From CAYMLL01 sp964390645 (GTDB lineage: Bacteria; Planctomycetota; UBA8108), in NCBI GenBank assembly GCA_964390645.1, contig CAYMLL010000107.1:1-21876 (forward strand): a DNA stretch of 21,876 nt. The letters run 5' to 3'. How positions within the stretch are numbered: the stretch's first letter is position 1; each line of letters opens with the position of its first letter. Under the pieces are notes generated by a model, which was not told the DNA's origin, ran no database searches, and saw nothing but the letters and a program-made list of their open reading frames with translations. Both the position numbers and the translations under genes were made by a program. Below, piece after piece: positions 1 through 8,598 of this stretch.

Positions 1-12
1 CGACTCCCGGAG

Positions 13-1086
13 TCAAACAGAGAACCGGAACTCGACGATGTCTCCGTCCCGCATGACGTAGTCCTTGCCCTCGAGCCGAAAGACACCCTTCTCCCGGGCG
101 CCCTTGACCCCACCAAACTCGACATAGTCCCCGTAGCCGACGATCTCCGCGCGAATGAACCCGCGCTGGATATCAGTGTGAATCTCGCCGGCAGCCTCGA
201 CCGCGCTCTCGCCTTCGCGGATCGTCCACGCCCGCACCTCCTTGTCACCCACCGTGAAGAAGCTGATACGGCCCGCGGTCCGGTAAGAAGCGGAGATCAG
301 CGGATCGCGACTGAGCTCCTCGATACCGTACTCCTCGAGCCACCCCTGCTGCTCCTCGGCCGGAAGCTGCAGGATCTCGAGCTCGTCGAGAGCGCGGACG
401 AACACCGCCTCGGCGTCGACCCGACCCGCCAGAGCCTCCGGGTCCATACCGCTGCCTCCATCGCCGCGGTTGATCGCCAGAACGACGGGCTTGCCGCTGA
501 GAAAGCCGAAACCACTGAGTCGCCTTTTCGTATCGGCATCGAGATCGAGCCCGGAAACCGGCATCTCCGCCTCCAGTTGCTCGAAGATGCCACCGAGAAT
601 CTCCTGCTCCTTCTTCTCGTCGTCGGTGAACTGCGGCTTGCGGCTCTTCTGCGCCAGGCGCTCGAGACGACGCTCGACGACGACCAGGTCCGCGAGCACG
701 AACTCGGCGCGGATCTCCGCGAGATCGCGCGCAGGATCCGGGTCGGCCTGGCCGGGGCTGTCGAAATCCCGCAGGCAGATGATCAACGCCTCGAGATCAC
801 GCGCCGGCGCCAGCAGATCCGCGAGCCCGGAACGCCGGCTGTCGGCACTCGAGCCAGAACCGCCGGCGACACCCGGAAAGTCGAGGAACTCGAGCGACGC
901 GGGTGTGTACTTCTTCGGCGCGTAGTCCTCGCGCAGACGCTCCAGACGCGGATCGCGCACCTTGACAGTTCGCACGCGCGGCGTGCCGGTCGACTTCGTG
1001 TACTCCGACCCATCGAGACACTCGGTCAGGAGATCAAAGAGAGTCGATTTCCCGCAGGCGGGGAGTCCGAGTATGCCGAGCTTCAC
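13..1086 (-). CDS. YchF/Ola1-type P-loop NTPase, divergent
   Basis: This 357-residue protein belongs to the YchF (Ola1, Obg-related) family of ribosome-associated nucleotidases. The P-loop is GLPACGKST at residues 7-15, the G3 motif is DFPG at 69-72, and the C-terminal YchF/TGS domain (about 274-357) is very well conserved, including FFTVGDKEVRAWTI, GFIRAEI, LEGKDYV and the final DGDIVEFRFSV. The N-terminal G domain is less typical: the usual YchF 'NYPFCT' segment is missing, and the base-recognition motif at 206-209 reads NRGD, closer to the NKxD of true GTPases than to the NxxE linked to ATP use in YchF. The start is GTG at 1086, chosen because it gives the canonical MKLGILGLP beginning and has a Shine-Dalgarno GGAGGTG at 1094-1100. 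It lies 4 nt after tatC and is probably cotranscribed with it. The family is certain; equivalence to housekeeping YchF is less so. Confidence 0.93.
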   Translation of the reverse strand: MKLGILGLPACGKSTLFDLLTECLDGSEYTKSTGTPRVRTVKVRDPRLERLREDYAPKKYTPASLEFLDFPGVAGGSGSSADSRRSGLADLLAPARDLEALIICLRDFDSPGQADPDPARDLAEIRAEFVLADLVVVERRLERLAQKSRKPQFTDDEKKEQEILGGIFEQLEAEMPVSGLDLDADTKRRLSGFGFLSGKPVVLAINRGDGGSGMDPEALAGRVDAEAVFVRALDELEILQLPAEEQQGWLEEYGIEELSRDPLISASYRTAGRISFFTVGDKEVRAWTIREGESAVEAAGEIHTDIQRGFIRAEIVGYGDYVEFGGVKGAREKGVFRLEGKDYVMRDGDIVEFRFSV

Positions 1087-1090
1087 CGCT

Positions 1091-2458
1091 TCACACCTCC
1101 GTGCTCTTCTTTCGACTGCCCAGAAGCCGGCAGACCAGGATACCGAACTCGTAGAGGAGAATCATCGGCCCTGCCATCAAGAGCAGGCTGAACGGATCCG
1201 GAGGTGTCAAGAACGCCGAGACGATCACCCCGACCATGATCGCGACACGCCGATACCGGCGAAACCCGTCCACGTCAACCGCGCCGATCTTCATCAGAAA
1301 GACCATCAACAACGGCGTCTGGAACACCAGGCCGAGAACGAGCGTCAACGTGAAGAAGAGCGAAATGTAGCTCCCGAGCGTGAACGCGATGTCGACGTTC
1401 GCATCCCCCCAACCCGCGAGGAAGGTCAGGGCCACCGGAACGAGGATCTGATACCCGAAGAAGGCCCCGACGAGAAAGAGCCCGAGCGAGAAGGGCAGAA
1501 AGGTCACCACATAGCGCTGCTCCTGGATGTACAGCCCCGCGCCGACGAACTTCCACATCTCGTAGAGGATGAACGGAATCGTGAAGAGCAGTCCGAAGAT
1601 GATCGCGACCTTCATGTGGGTGTAGAACTGCTCGAGGTACGAGATCACCATGATGTCGGCGCGGTGCGCAGACTTCATCTCCTCGAGAATCGCAGCGAGA
1701 CGATCGTGGACGTCCAGCAACGCCGGCCCGATGCCGGTCTGACCGGCGCGTTCGCGAATCTCCGAGAGGGTCAGGGCTCCCGCCAGCACATCGACACGTT
1801 TCCTCTCGAGGAACTTGTTGAGCTGCTCGATCTCGCCGATCAGACGATCGAGCTCGCTGCCCCAGCTGATCAGCTCCTGGAGGCTACCGCCGCGGTTCTT
1901 CGTCGAGAAGTCGCGGAACTCCGTCTCGAGCCGCTCGAGCAGCCGTGGGATGTCGGCCACGGACTCCACCGCTTCACGCGGCGCGAAACGCCGGGCGATC
2001 TCCCTCGAGACGCTCGAGCCCAGACGCTCGAACGAGCTCTCGAGCTCGGCTCGCTCCTCGGCGGGCAAGCTGTCGAGCTCCGCGGCCAGCTCCACGCCGA
2101 GCTCTCGGAACGGCGACGTGATGCCCTCGAGCGACTCCCGCGACTGGATGTCGGCCGCGAACAGCACTTCCCAGCGGATCGACCCGACGACCAGGGGACG
2201 GTCGTCGATGGTCGCCTCGTCCGGCCGCATCGTCCGTAGCGGGGCGATGCCCTGGAGCAGTTCGTCCAGCCGCTTGAGGAGCCGCAGCTTCTGAGCGCTG
2301 GAGAAGGCACGCTTGTGCGGCCCGAGCGCAACGTCGACGAGCTGGTTCTGGAAACCCATCGCGACGACCACGCCGACGACGAGGTAGAGGAGGCTGACGA
2401 GGATCCGCTTGCGGAGTTCCTCGAGGTGCTCCCCGAAGGTCATCCGGACTTCTTTCAT
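1091..2458 (-). CDS. tatC: Sec-independent (Tat) translocase subunit TatC with large first periplasmic loop
   Basis: TatC is the polytopic membrane core of the twin-arginine translocase, which exports folded proteins. The N-terminus (MTFGEHLEELRKRIL, 6-20) and everything from about residue 270 on match the family: the segment WKFVGAGLYIQEQR with E313 at the position of E. coli E103, FQTP near 379-382, and TPPDPFS near 418-424. TatC is normally about 250 residues; this protein has 455. The excess is a charged, probably helical block at about 50-265, inserted between transmembrane helix 1 and the helix starting near 283, that is, in the first periplasmic loop. The reading frame is intact through it. 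Two starts are possible, ATG at 2458 and ATG at 2443; the second gives the usual MTF... start, and neither has a strong ribosome site. The ychF-like gene follows after 4 nt. No tatA or tatB is in the window. Confidence 0.95.
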   Translation of the reverse strand: MKEVRMTFGEHLEELRKRILVSLLYLVVGVVVAMGFQNQLVDVALGPHKRAFSSAQKLRLLKRLDELLQGIAPLRTMRPDEATIDDRPLVVGSIRWEVLFAADIQSRESLEGITSPFRELGVELAAELDSLPAEERAELESSFERLGSSVSREIARRFAPREAVESVADIPRLLERLETEFRDFSTKNRGGSLQELISWGSELDRLIGEIEQLNKFLERKRVDVLAGALTLSEIRERAGQTGIGPALLDVHDRLAAILEEMKSAHRADIMVISYLEQFYTHMKVAIIFGLLFTIPFILYEMWKFVGAGLYIQEQRYVVTFLPFSLGLFLVGAFFGYQILVPVALTFLAGWGDANVDIAFTLGSYISLFFTLTLVLGLVFQTPLLMVFLMKIGAVDVDGFRRYRRVAIMVGVIVSAFLTPPDPFSLLLMAGPMILLYEFGILVCRLLGSRKKSTEV

Positions 2459-2476
2459 CGCTGCGTTCTCGTGCTC

Positions 2477-2499
2477 GGCTCTCGTGCTTGCCGAGAGCC
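2477..2499 (-). promoter_or_regulatory. Hairpin just upstream of the tatC start codon
   Basis: Arms 2477-2484 and 2492-2499 are perfect 8-bp complements (GGCTCTCG and CGAGAGCC) around a 7-nt loop. In the tatC transcript the hairpin would end 18 nt before the ATG at 2458, in a leader without a good Shine-Dalgarno. It could limit translation or stabilise the mRNA 5' region. There is no following T-run, so it is unlikely to be an intrinsic terminator. The inverted repeat is directly visible; any function is inferred. Confidence 0.4.
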
Positions 2500-2806
2500 T
2501 GTCGCCAGGCGAAAGGTCAGAGGATTCGGACTTTCCTGCCAGGCCCCGACGAACGGTGAGCGGCGACCGGCTCCGGCCCGAAGGATCGGCGTCCTTCGCG
2601 AGATGCGGGAACCCGGAGACGAAGCGCTGTTGGCGGCCGAGACCGGTCGGGGAGCGAGTCGAGGGTGAAGCTCACGCAGACGGCTTCAGCCTTACGGCTC
2701 CTCGCCCCCCGCCCTCGGTCGCCGCGGACAACAACCCTGCCGTGAGGACACTCCTCAGGACAGGCTCGCTGCCGCCGAAAAGGCGAGGCGTGCGATCAAG
2801 CGCCCG

Positions 2807-2835
2807 ATTCTACCGAGAAAGGAGGCCGTTCGCCA
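2807..2835 (-). promoter_or_regulatory. Possible sigma70-type promoter for tatC operon
   Basis: The minus strand reads TGGCGA (2830-2835), a 17-nt spacer, and TAGAAT (2807-2812). The -10 matches consensus at 5 of 6 positions and the -35 at only 3 of 6. The same TAGAATC string forms the -10 of the two stronger promoters at 4296 and 14386, which raises its credibility. It would give a leader of about 340 nt before tatC. Confidence 0.35.
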
Positions 2836-2912
2836 GAGCCTCGGACACCAGCCACCACAAAGCCGTCCGCCGGCGAGAGAACCCCGGAAAGCTCGCGAGA
2901 GCGGATCCCTGT

Positions 2913-4157
2913 CTAGTAGCCGATGAACTCCATGAGCTCCTGCTCTCGCAGGATCGGAGTACCGAGGCGCTCCGCCACCTTGAACTCGGCGGTCTTCTCG
3001 TAGTCCTCCAGGGCCACGAGAAAGCTCGTGTGAATGTCGACGTTGGTGCGAATCTCCACACCGTAGCCGGCGAGCTTGGATCGTACGAAGTCCTGCGTCA
3101 TCTCCTGCGACGCCAGCTTGACGCCCGCGAAGACGAAGACGGGCTTCTCGTCCTCGGCGTAGAAAGGACTGGTGATGCGGTCGCCGGAAGTCATCGGATG
3201 ACGGTCCATGTCGACCTCCTCGAGCACCGCGACCTCGGCGTGCACCTCGTGGACCTTGCGCACCTCGACGCGGCCCTTGTAGAGCCTCTTGCCACCCTTG
3301 ATCTCCTGATAGACGCGGAAGATCAGGCCACTGCGCAGGTGGTTCTTGCGGCCGAGATTGATCCAGGCCTTGCCGAGACGGGACGACACGTCGATCAGGC
3401 TGCCGTCCGGCGGCTCCGTCCCGAGATCGCGGGCGCGGGTCTCCTTCTTCTGCAGCTGCTTGACGAGGATCTGCAACGTGGCGATCTCGCTATCCCTGCG
3501 CTGCAAGAGACGCCGATGGTTCAGGAGCTGATCGGTGAACTCCTCCTCCTTCTCCTCCATCTCCTTGGTGAGGCGGGCGACGGTGGCGTCCTTCTCGGCG
3601 TCACAGTCCTCCTTCGCCTGCTGTGCATCGGCAACCTGCGAGAGCAGTCCCTGGACCCGCTCTTGCAGCGAAGCGATGTTCTGCGAGCGGGTGTCGAGCC
3701 CCTGCTTGTAGGTCTCGGCCTCCGTGTTGCGGTCCTTGACGGCCTCGTCACGTTGCACCTTGTAGCTCGTGAAGAGATCGGTGTAGTAACCGTACGGGTC
3801 GATCAGGGACTTGAACGATGGCACCGGCTCGCGACCCAGATCATCGTGAGCGGCGTTGACCACCTTCAGCGCGGCAGGGAGCTCGTCTTGCTGCATCGCC
3901 TCGACGAGCGACTCGGTGTTCTCGTACTTCGCCACGCCATCCTCACCGACGATGAGCTTACGGAGTTCATCGCGCTGCACACGCATCTCGTTGACCTGCG
4001 CCTTGTTCTCGATCGCGTCTTTGTCGGCGCGATTTCTGTTGCCGATCTCTTCCTGCGTCGTGTTGTACTGCATGACAAACGCAACCGTCACGATCACGAA
4101 CAGGAACATCGCGACGATGAACAACCACAAGTAGACAGAGCCTTCCCTTTGGGCCAT
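2913..4157 (-). CDS. Membrane-anchored coiled-coil protein with C-terminal BRCT-like domain
   Basis: This 414-residue protein has no named family that I recognise as a whole. Residues 8-30 form one transmembrane helix. Two heptad-rich, highly charged stretches (about 34-70 and 130-242) look like coiled coils. Residues about 253-330 (INLGRKNHLRSGLIFRVY, later GRVEVRKV and SGDRI) resemble the small beta domain found at the C-terminus of FlgT-like and other envelope proteins. Residues about 338-413 fit the BRCT pattern: a VFVFAGVKL strand, an amphipathic helix, VEIRTNVDIHTSFLVA, then VAERLGTPILREQELMEFI. With the usual N-in orientation the BRCT-like part would be outside the inner membrane, which is unexpected for a domain known from DNA repair and ligase proteins. 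The start ATG has a strong GGAGGTG six bases upstream. It is a single gene with its own promoter (4296-4323). The coding call is firm; the BRCT assignment is by pattern. Confidence 0.85.
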   Translation of the reverse strand: MAQREGSVYLWLFIVAMFLFVIVTVAFVMQYNTTQEEIGNRNRADKDAIENKAQVNEMRVQRDELRKLIVGEDGVAKYENTESLVEAMQQDELPAALKVVNAAHDDLGREPVPSFKSLIDPYGYYTDLFTSYKVQRDEAVKDRNTEAETYKQGLDTRSQNIASLQERVQGLLSQVADAQQAKEDCDAEKDATVARLTKEMEEKEEEFTDQLLNHRRLLQRRDSEIATLQILVKQLQKKETRARDLGTEPPDGSLIDVSSRLGKAWINLGRKNHLRSGLIFRVYQEIKGGKRLYKGRVEVRKVHEVHAEVAVLEEVDMDRHPMTSGDRITSPFYAEDEKPVFVFAGVKLASQEMTQDFVRSKLAGYGVEIRTNVDIHTSFLVALEDYEKTAEFKVAERLGTPILREQELMEFIGY

Positions 4158-4295
4158 CCGGCACCTCCATCCGGATCTCGCTGCTCGGGACGGAGCACAC
4201 CGGCGTCGATGACGCTCGGCGCGGCGAGATCGGGTTCCGTTTCTTCCGTTTTACTGTCTTCCTCGCGAGAGAATCACGGTGAGACCTGAACGTCG

Positions 4296-4323
4296 ATTCT
4301 AAGGAGAGGGACTGTGGTGTCAA
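4296..4323 (-). promoter_or_regulatory. Sigma70-type promoter of the coiled-coil/BRCT-like gene
   Basis: The minus strand reads TTGACA (4318-4323), a 16-nt spacer, and TAGAAT (4296-4301): 6/6 and 5/6 consensus matches. Transcription would start near 4289, giving a leader of about 130 nt before the ATG at 4157. Confidence 0.75.
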
Positions 4324-4402
4324 GGAAGCAGAAGCACCGCCAGGGCGACGAAGTCCACCGACGACGGGCCCCGATCACCCCGCGACGCACGGAGATTGTC
4401 CC

Positions 4403-4431
4403 TTGACACAAGGACGAGATCCCGTTAGAGA
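4403..4431 (+). promoter_or_regulatory. Probable sigma70-type promoter for coaE-rho
   Basis: The plus strand reads TTGACA (4403-4408), a 17-nt spacer, and TAGAGA (4426-4431). The -35 is perfect; the -10 matches only 3 of 6. No better promoter was noticed closer to coaE, so transcripts may carry a leader of about 620 nt. The two -35 hexamers of this and the opposing promoter are 79 bp apart. Confidence 0.5.
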
Positions 4432-5055
4432 TAAGGCGATAGAGATGTGTTCGCTCGATGTTCTTTCCGATGCCCGCTGGGCCTCTCGGAAATCCGGGCG
4501 AACGGGTCTCTCTCGCCGTCGACGAATCCCCTCCCTTTCAAATTGAAGCCCGGGTTTCTGCGATGGTGGAGAGATGGCTCAGGTCGAGGCTCAGGCGTGT
4601 GGCTCTCGCAAGAGGGTGACACTTCTGTTCCGCGGCCGTCGAAAAGAAGCTGAAGAGAAGACCCGTCTTCGTCCTCGTGGCGAGACTCTACCGGCGAGAG
4701 AGACCCGCAGGTGACTCCTGCGGCGGTCGTGCTTGCTCGACCGCCGATCCCGGGCCACCGCGAGCTTCCCACGCCGGCAGGCGAGCGCCCGGAACCGAGC
4801 CCGACGTCCTCGGTCGAGGCTGTCGGTAGTTCGGTCCGGACACCGGGGCACCTTCTCACCAACGTACTTTTTCCAGCGAGACAATCTGAAGGACCAGGGG
4901 GTCCGGTTCGAGCTCGAGGGCGTTGTTCGTCCCGCCGGGTGCCGGGCGTCTGCCGACCTGTGGTGACAGCGAAACCTGCAGGCCCGCAGCTCTTCGGTCC
5001 GGAAGCGGGACCCGGCGCGCGCGGGCGTTCGTCGGGACGATTTCCGAGGTCAAAG

Positions 5056-5666
5056 GTGATTCTGGGCATCCTCGGCGGCGTCGGATCGGGAAAGAGCACG
5101 GTCGCCGGCCTCCTGGCAGAGCTGGGCGCCGAAGTGCTCGACGCCGACCGGATCGCTCACGAGGTCCTGGAGGAAGACGACGTGAAGGACACGATTCGCG
5201 GCTGGTGGGGAGACGAGGTCTTCGATGAGACCGACCACATCGACCGCGCTGCCGTCGCCGAGCGGGTCTTCCGGGAGGACGCGGAACGTCGACGGCTCGA
5301 GAGGCTCGTGCATCCTCGGGTCGGCGAGAGGATCAACCGTGGCGTGGATGCGTTTCTGGAAGAGGAGGACGGGTCCCGACTGCTGGTCCTCGACATCCCC
5401 CTCCTCGCCGATTCGCCGATCCGGGATCACTGCGACGAGATGATCTTTATCGAGACCGACTCGGCACAGCGTCAGATTCGAACCCGGGCACGCGGCTGGA
5501 GCGGTAGCGAACTGAAGCGCCGTGAATCGGCGCAGAGCCCGATTTCCTCGAAGAGAAAGCTGGCAACTCGCGTCCTCGACAATCGGACGGGAATGCCGGA
5601 ATTGCGTCGACAGGTGGAGGAGCTCTACGAGAGCCTGTTGGAAATCCCGAGACAGGAAGGGAATTG

Positions 5667-5667
<1 letters not shown>
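5056..5667 (+). CDS. coaE: Dephospho-CoA kinase
   Basis: CoaE phosphorylates the 3'-hydroxyl of dephospho-CoA with ATP, the last step of coenzyme A synthesis in the cytoplasm. From the GTG at 5056 the protein has 203 residues, normal for the family. It shows the P-loop GGVGSGKST (7-15), the LDADRIAHEVL substrate-binding segment (28-38), VHPRV (85-89), DIPLLAD (113-119) in place of the more usual DVPLLFE, and a C-terminal helix. The open frame extends in phase to 4711, but the upstream part is low-complexity Arg/Pro/Gly sequence without family similarity. GTG 5056 is preceded by GAGGT at 5046-5050, five bases away. The stop TGA (5665-5667) shares its last base with the rho ATG, so the two genes are probably translationally coupled. 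Confidence 0.95.
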
Positions 5668-7126
<1,459 letters not shown>

Positions 7127-7127
<1 letters not shown>

Positions 7128-7198
7128 CCTCCGGTCAGACACGGGCCTCGACCTCCGGTCAGACACGGGCCTCGACCTCCGGTCAGACACGGGCCCCG
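7127..7198. repeat. Three 24-bp tandem repeats at the rho/pseudopilin convergence
   Basis: Units lie at 7127-7150, 7151-7174 and 7175-7198. The first two are identical; the third differs by one base (T to C at 7196). Unit 1 begins with the last base of the rho stop codon, and unit 3 ends two bases before the stop of the GspJ-like gene. Each unit contains the small palindrome GACC-TCC-GGTC; in unit 1 the arms extend to 6 bp (CTGACC/GGTCAG). The repeats fill the whole gap between two convergent operons. They may help end transcription from both sides, or be a simple expansion. Confidence 0.9.
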
Positions 7199-7200
7199 GA

Positions 7201-8598
7201 CTAACGCGTCTTGCGCCTCAGAGCGACCACCTGCTGCATGGTCTTGGGGTTGAGCCCCTCGTTGTCGACCATGCGCAGGGTGATTCGAACCGCAGCCGGC
7301 AGGAACGCCGCCTTGTAGTAGATGCCGGTCTGGTCCTGAGACCCCCAGGTCGAGCTGTCGATGTCCTCCACCACCTCGAGCATCCCCTGCGTGTTGCTCT
7401 TGACGCTGTAGGTTCCCGCGGGGAAGGCCGCGAGCCGACCGGCGGAGTTGCCCCCTGCCCTCTGAACGCCGCGCTCCGACTGCGTGAAGACGTAGATCTG
7501 GTCGCCCGGAGCAAGCTCGGCGAAGACGATGTTCGGATTGCGCCGGAAGCCGATACGCACCGGCTCCGAGAGCGTACCGAGATTCGTCAGGCCCTGGTCC
7601 CCGAACTTCGCAGGGGTCGCCGTCGCCAGATCGAACTTCTTTGACAGGCTGACGCTGCCGTAGCCGAACTCCTTGCGGTAGCGGTAAGCGACTTCTCCGG
7701 CCCGCTTCCTCTGGCGCACGGGCCGCGTCGCACGTTCGGCAGGACCGTCGTAATCTTGCTCCGGCGTGACGAACTTCGGCCCTCCGACCCTCTTGCTGCG
7801 GCTGAACGAGTTCTGGGTCGTGTACTCGACGCGAAAGTCGGTGACGTTGGTCGCCACCTCGATGATCCGGCGCTCGATCGGCACCTTGTTGATGTCCATC
7901 AAGATACGATCGTTGATCTTGAGATAGCGCACGACCTTGTAGAGCGCGAGGTTGCGAACGTCTTCCGGCCGCACGTCACGAGGGGGAGGCGGTACGCCGT
8001 TGATCCACCCCTTTCTCTTACCGGGGTCGGCGAGCAGGTACTCGACGTTCGCCTCGCGCACCTGACCATCGATGTAGGTCATCGTGCGGAAGTACATCCG
8101 GTACGCGTCATGGATCTTCCCGTTCCGATCGCCGGACTCGAGCTGGCTCTTCTCGATGCTCCGATAGTGGGCCTGCTCGATGTAAGCGTACTCGTCGTAT
8201 TTCCCGATGGTGCCGCCGTCAACCACGCCGGCACCGTGCTCGTCACGCTGGTCGACGACCTCCTCGCCGGGCTCGTAGTGGAAGTTCCGACGCGCCGCCT
8301 TGCCCTTGCCATCGGTGTAGTACTCGAGCTCCTGCGACGGAATCCAGTTCGAGATATCCTCGCGCAGGCGGTCGATGACCAGGCGAAACTGGTTGTAGAC
8401 CTCGACGCGCTGAACGGTCTGTGTGTAGGTCTCCTGCGCGGTGGTCGAGATCATCATGATCATGATCGACAGCATCGCGGCAAGCGCGAGCGCGACCATG
8501 AGCTCGATCAGCGTGAACCCACCGGCAGCGACGCACCGCCGCGTTCTCCTCTCGTGGACCCGGATCATCGCACTCACCCTCTCGTCGAAGCCCGTCAC
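7201..8598 (-). CDS. GspJ-like pseudopilin (type II secretion minor pseudopilin)
   Basis: This 465-residue protein starts with a type IV prepilin leader. Cleavage is expected at GG|FTLIELMVALALAA with F28 as first mature residue and the conserved Glu at +5 (E32), followed by a hydrophobic helix to about residue 50. The C-terminal strand AVRITLRMVDNEG fits the GspJ/PulJ family, which caps the pseudopilus. GspJ is usually about 200 residues; here the soluble domain is about twice that. GTG 8598 overlaps the upstream stop in a GTGA arrangement and has GAGGTG upstream; ATG 8568 is an alternative with GAGGG eight bases before it and would give an 18-residue leader. It is the last gene of the five-gene pseudopilin cluster. 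Confidence 0.82.
   Translation of the reverse strand: MTGFDERVSAMIRVHERRTRRCVAAGGFTLIELMVALALAAMLSIMIMMISTTAQETYTQTVQRVEVYNQFRLVIDRLREDISNWIPSQELEYYTDGKGKAARRNFHYEPGEEVVDQRDEHGAGVVDGGTIGKYDEYAYIEQAHYRSIEKSQLESGDRNGKIHDAYRMYFRTMTYIDGQVREANVEYLLADPGKRKGWINGVPPPPRDVRPEDVRNLALYKVVRYLKINDRILMDINKVPIERRIIEVATNVTDFRVEYTTQNSFSRSKRVGGPKFVTPEQDYDGPAERATRPVRQRKRAGEVAYRYRKEFGYGSVSLSKKFDLATATPAKFGDQGLTNLGTLSEPVRIGFRRNPNIVFAELAPGDQIYVFTQSERGVQRAGGNSAGRLAAFPAGTYSVKSNTQGMLEVVEDIDSSTWGSQDQTGIYYKAAFLPAAVRITLRMVDNEGLNPKTMQQVVALRRKTR

Larger units (their letters stand above)
2459..2912. other. 454-nt intergenic region before tatC
   Basis: No credible gene was found here on either strand; the plus-strand reading frame across it is the antisense shadow of neighbouring minus-strand genes. 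It holds a possible minus-strand promoter for tatC (2807-2835) and a perfect 8-bp hairpin just upstream of the tatC start (2477-2499). The 3' end of the coiled-coil/BRCT-like gene adjoins the right side. I found no hairpin followed by a T-run that would end that upstream transcript. Confidence 0.6.
4158..5055. other. 898-nt divergent intergenic region and long coaE-rho leader
   Basis: This region separates the minus-strand BRCT-like gene from plus-strand coaE. Its left third holds two promoters pointing away from each other (4296-4323 minus and 4403-4431 plus). From there about 620 nt of apparently non-coding leader runs to coaE. Within it is a pyrimidine-rich, G-poor patch at about 4504-4543 and a possible 33-codon reading frame from ATG 4445 to TGA 4546 with only a weak ribosome site. 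I saw no tRNA, RNase P RNA, tmRNA or SRP RNA signature. The long Arg/Pro/Gly-rich frames crossing it on both strands look like GC-rich noise. Confidence 0.5.

Noticed and set aside
178..1191. Plus-strand open frame opposite the YchF-like gene
   Set aside because: No family similarity; the opposite strand has unambiguous YchF motifs.
2409..4289. Plus-strand open frame of about 626 codons across tatC's start and the coiled-coil gene
   Set aside because: It lies antisense to the coiled-coil/BRCT-like gene and has leucine-rich, motif-free translation typical of reversed coiled-coil codons.
4445..4546. 33-codon leader peptide before coaE
   Set aside because: Only a weak AAGG upstream, which would overlap the predicted transcription start, and an Arg/Ser-rich product; kept as a remark, not as a gene.
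4711..5055. N-terminal extension of CoaE from an upstream in-frame start
   Set aside because: Low-complexity sequence; GTG 5056 has a good ribosome site and gives the standard CoaE length.
4425..5099. Minus-strand 224-codon frame in the coaE leader
   Set aside because: Pro/Arg/Gly-rich with no domain, and it overlaps the start of coaE on the other strand.
5468..5490. tRNA T-loop-like string (GGTTCGAATC on the minus strand)
   Set aside because: It lies inside coaE, the flanking bases do not form a T stem, and no acceptor or anticodon arm can be drawn.
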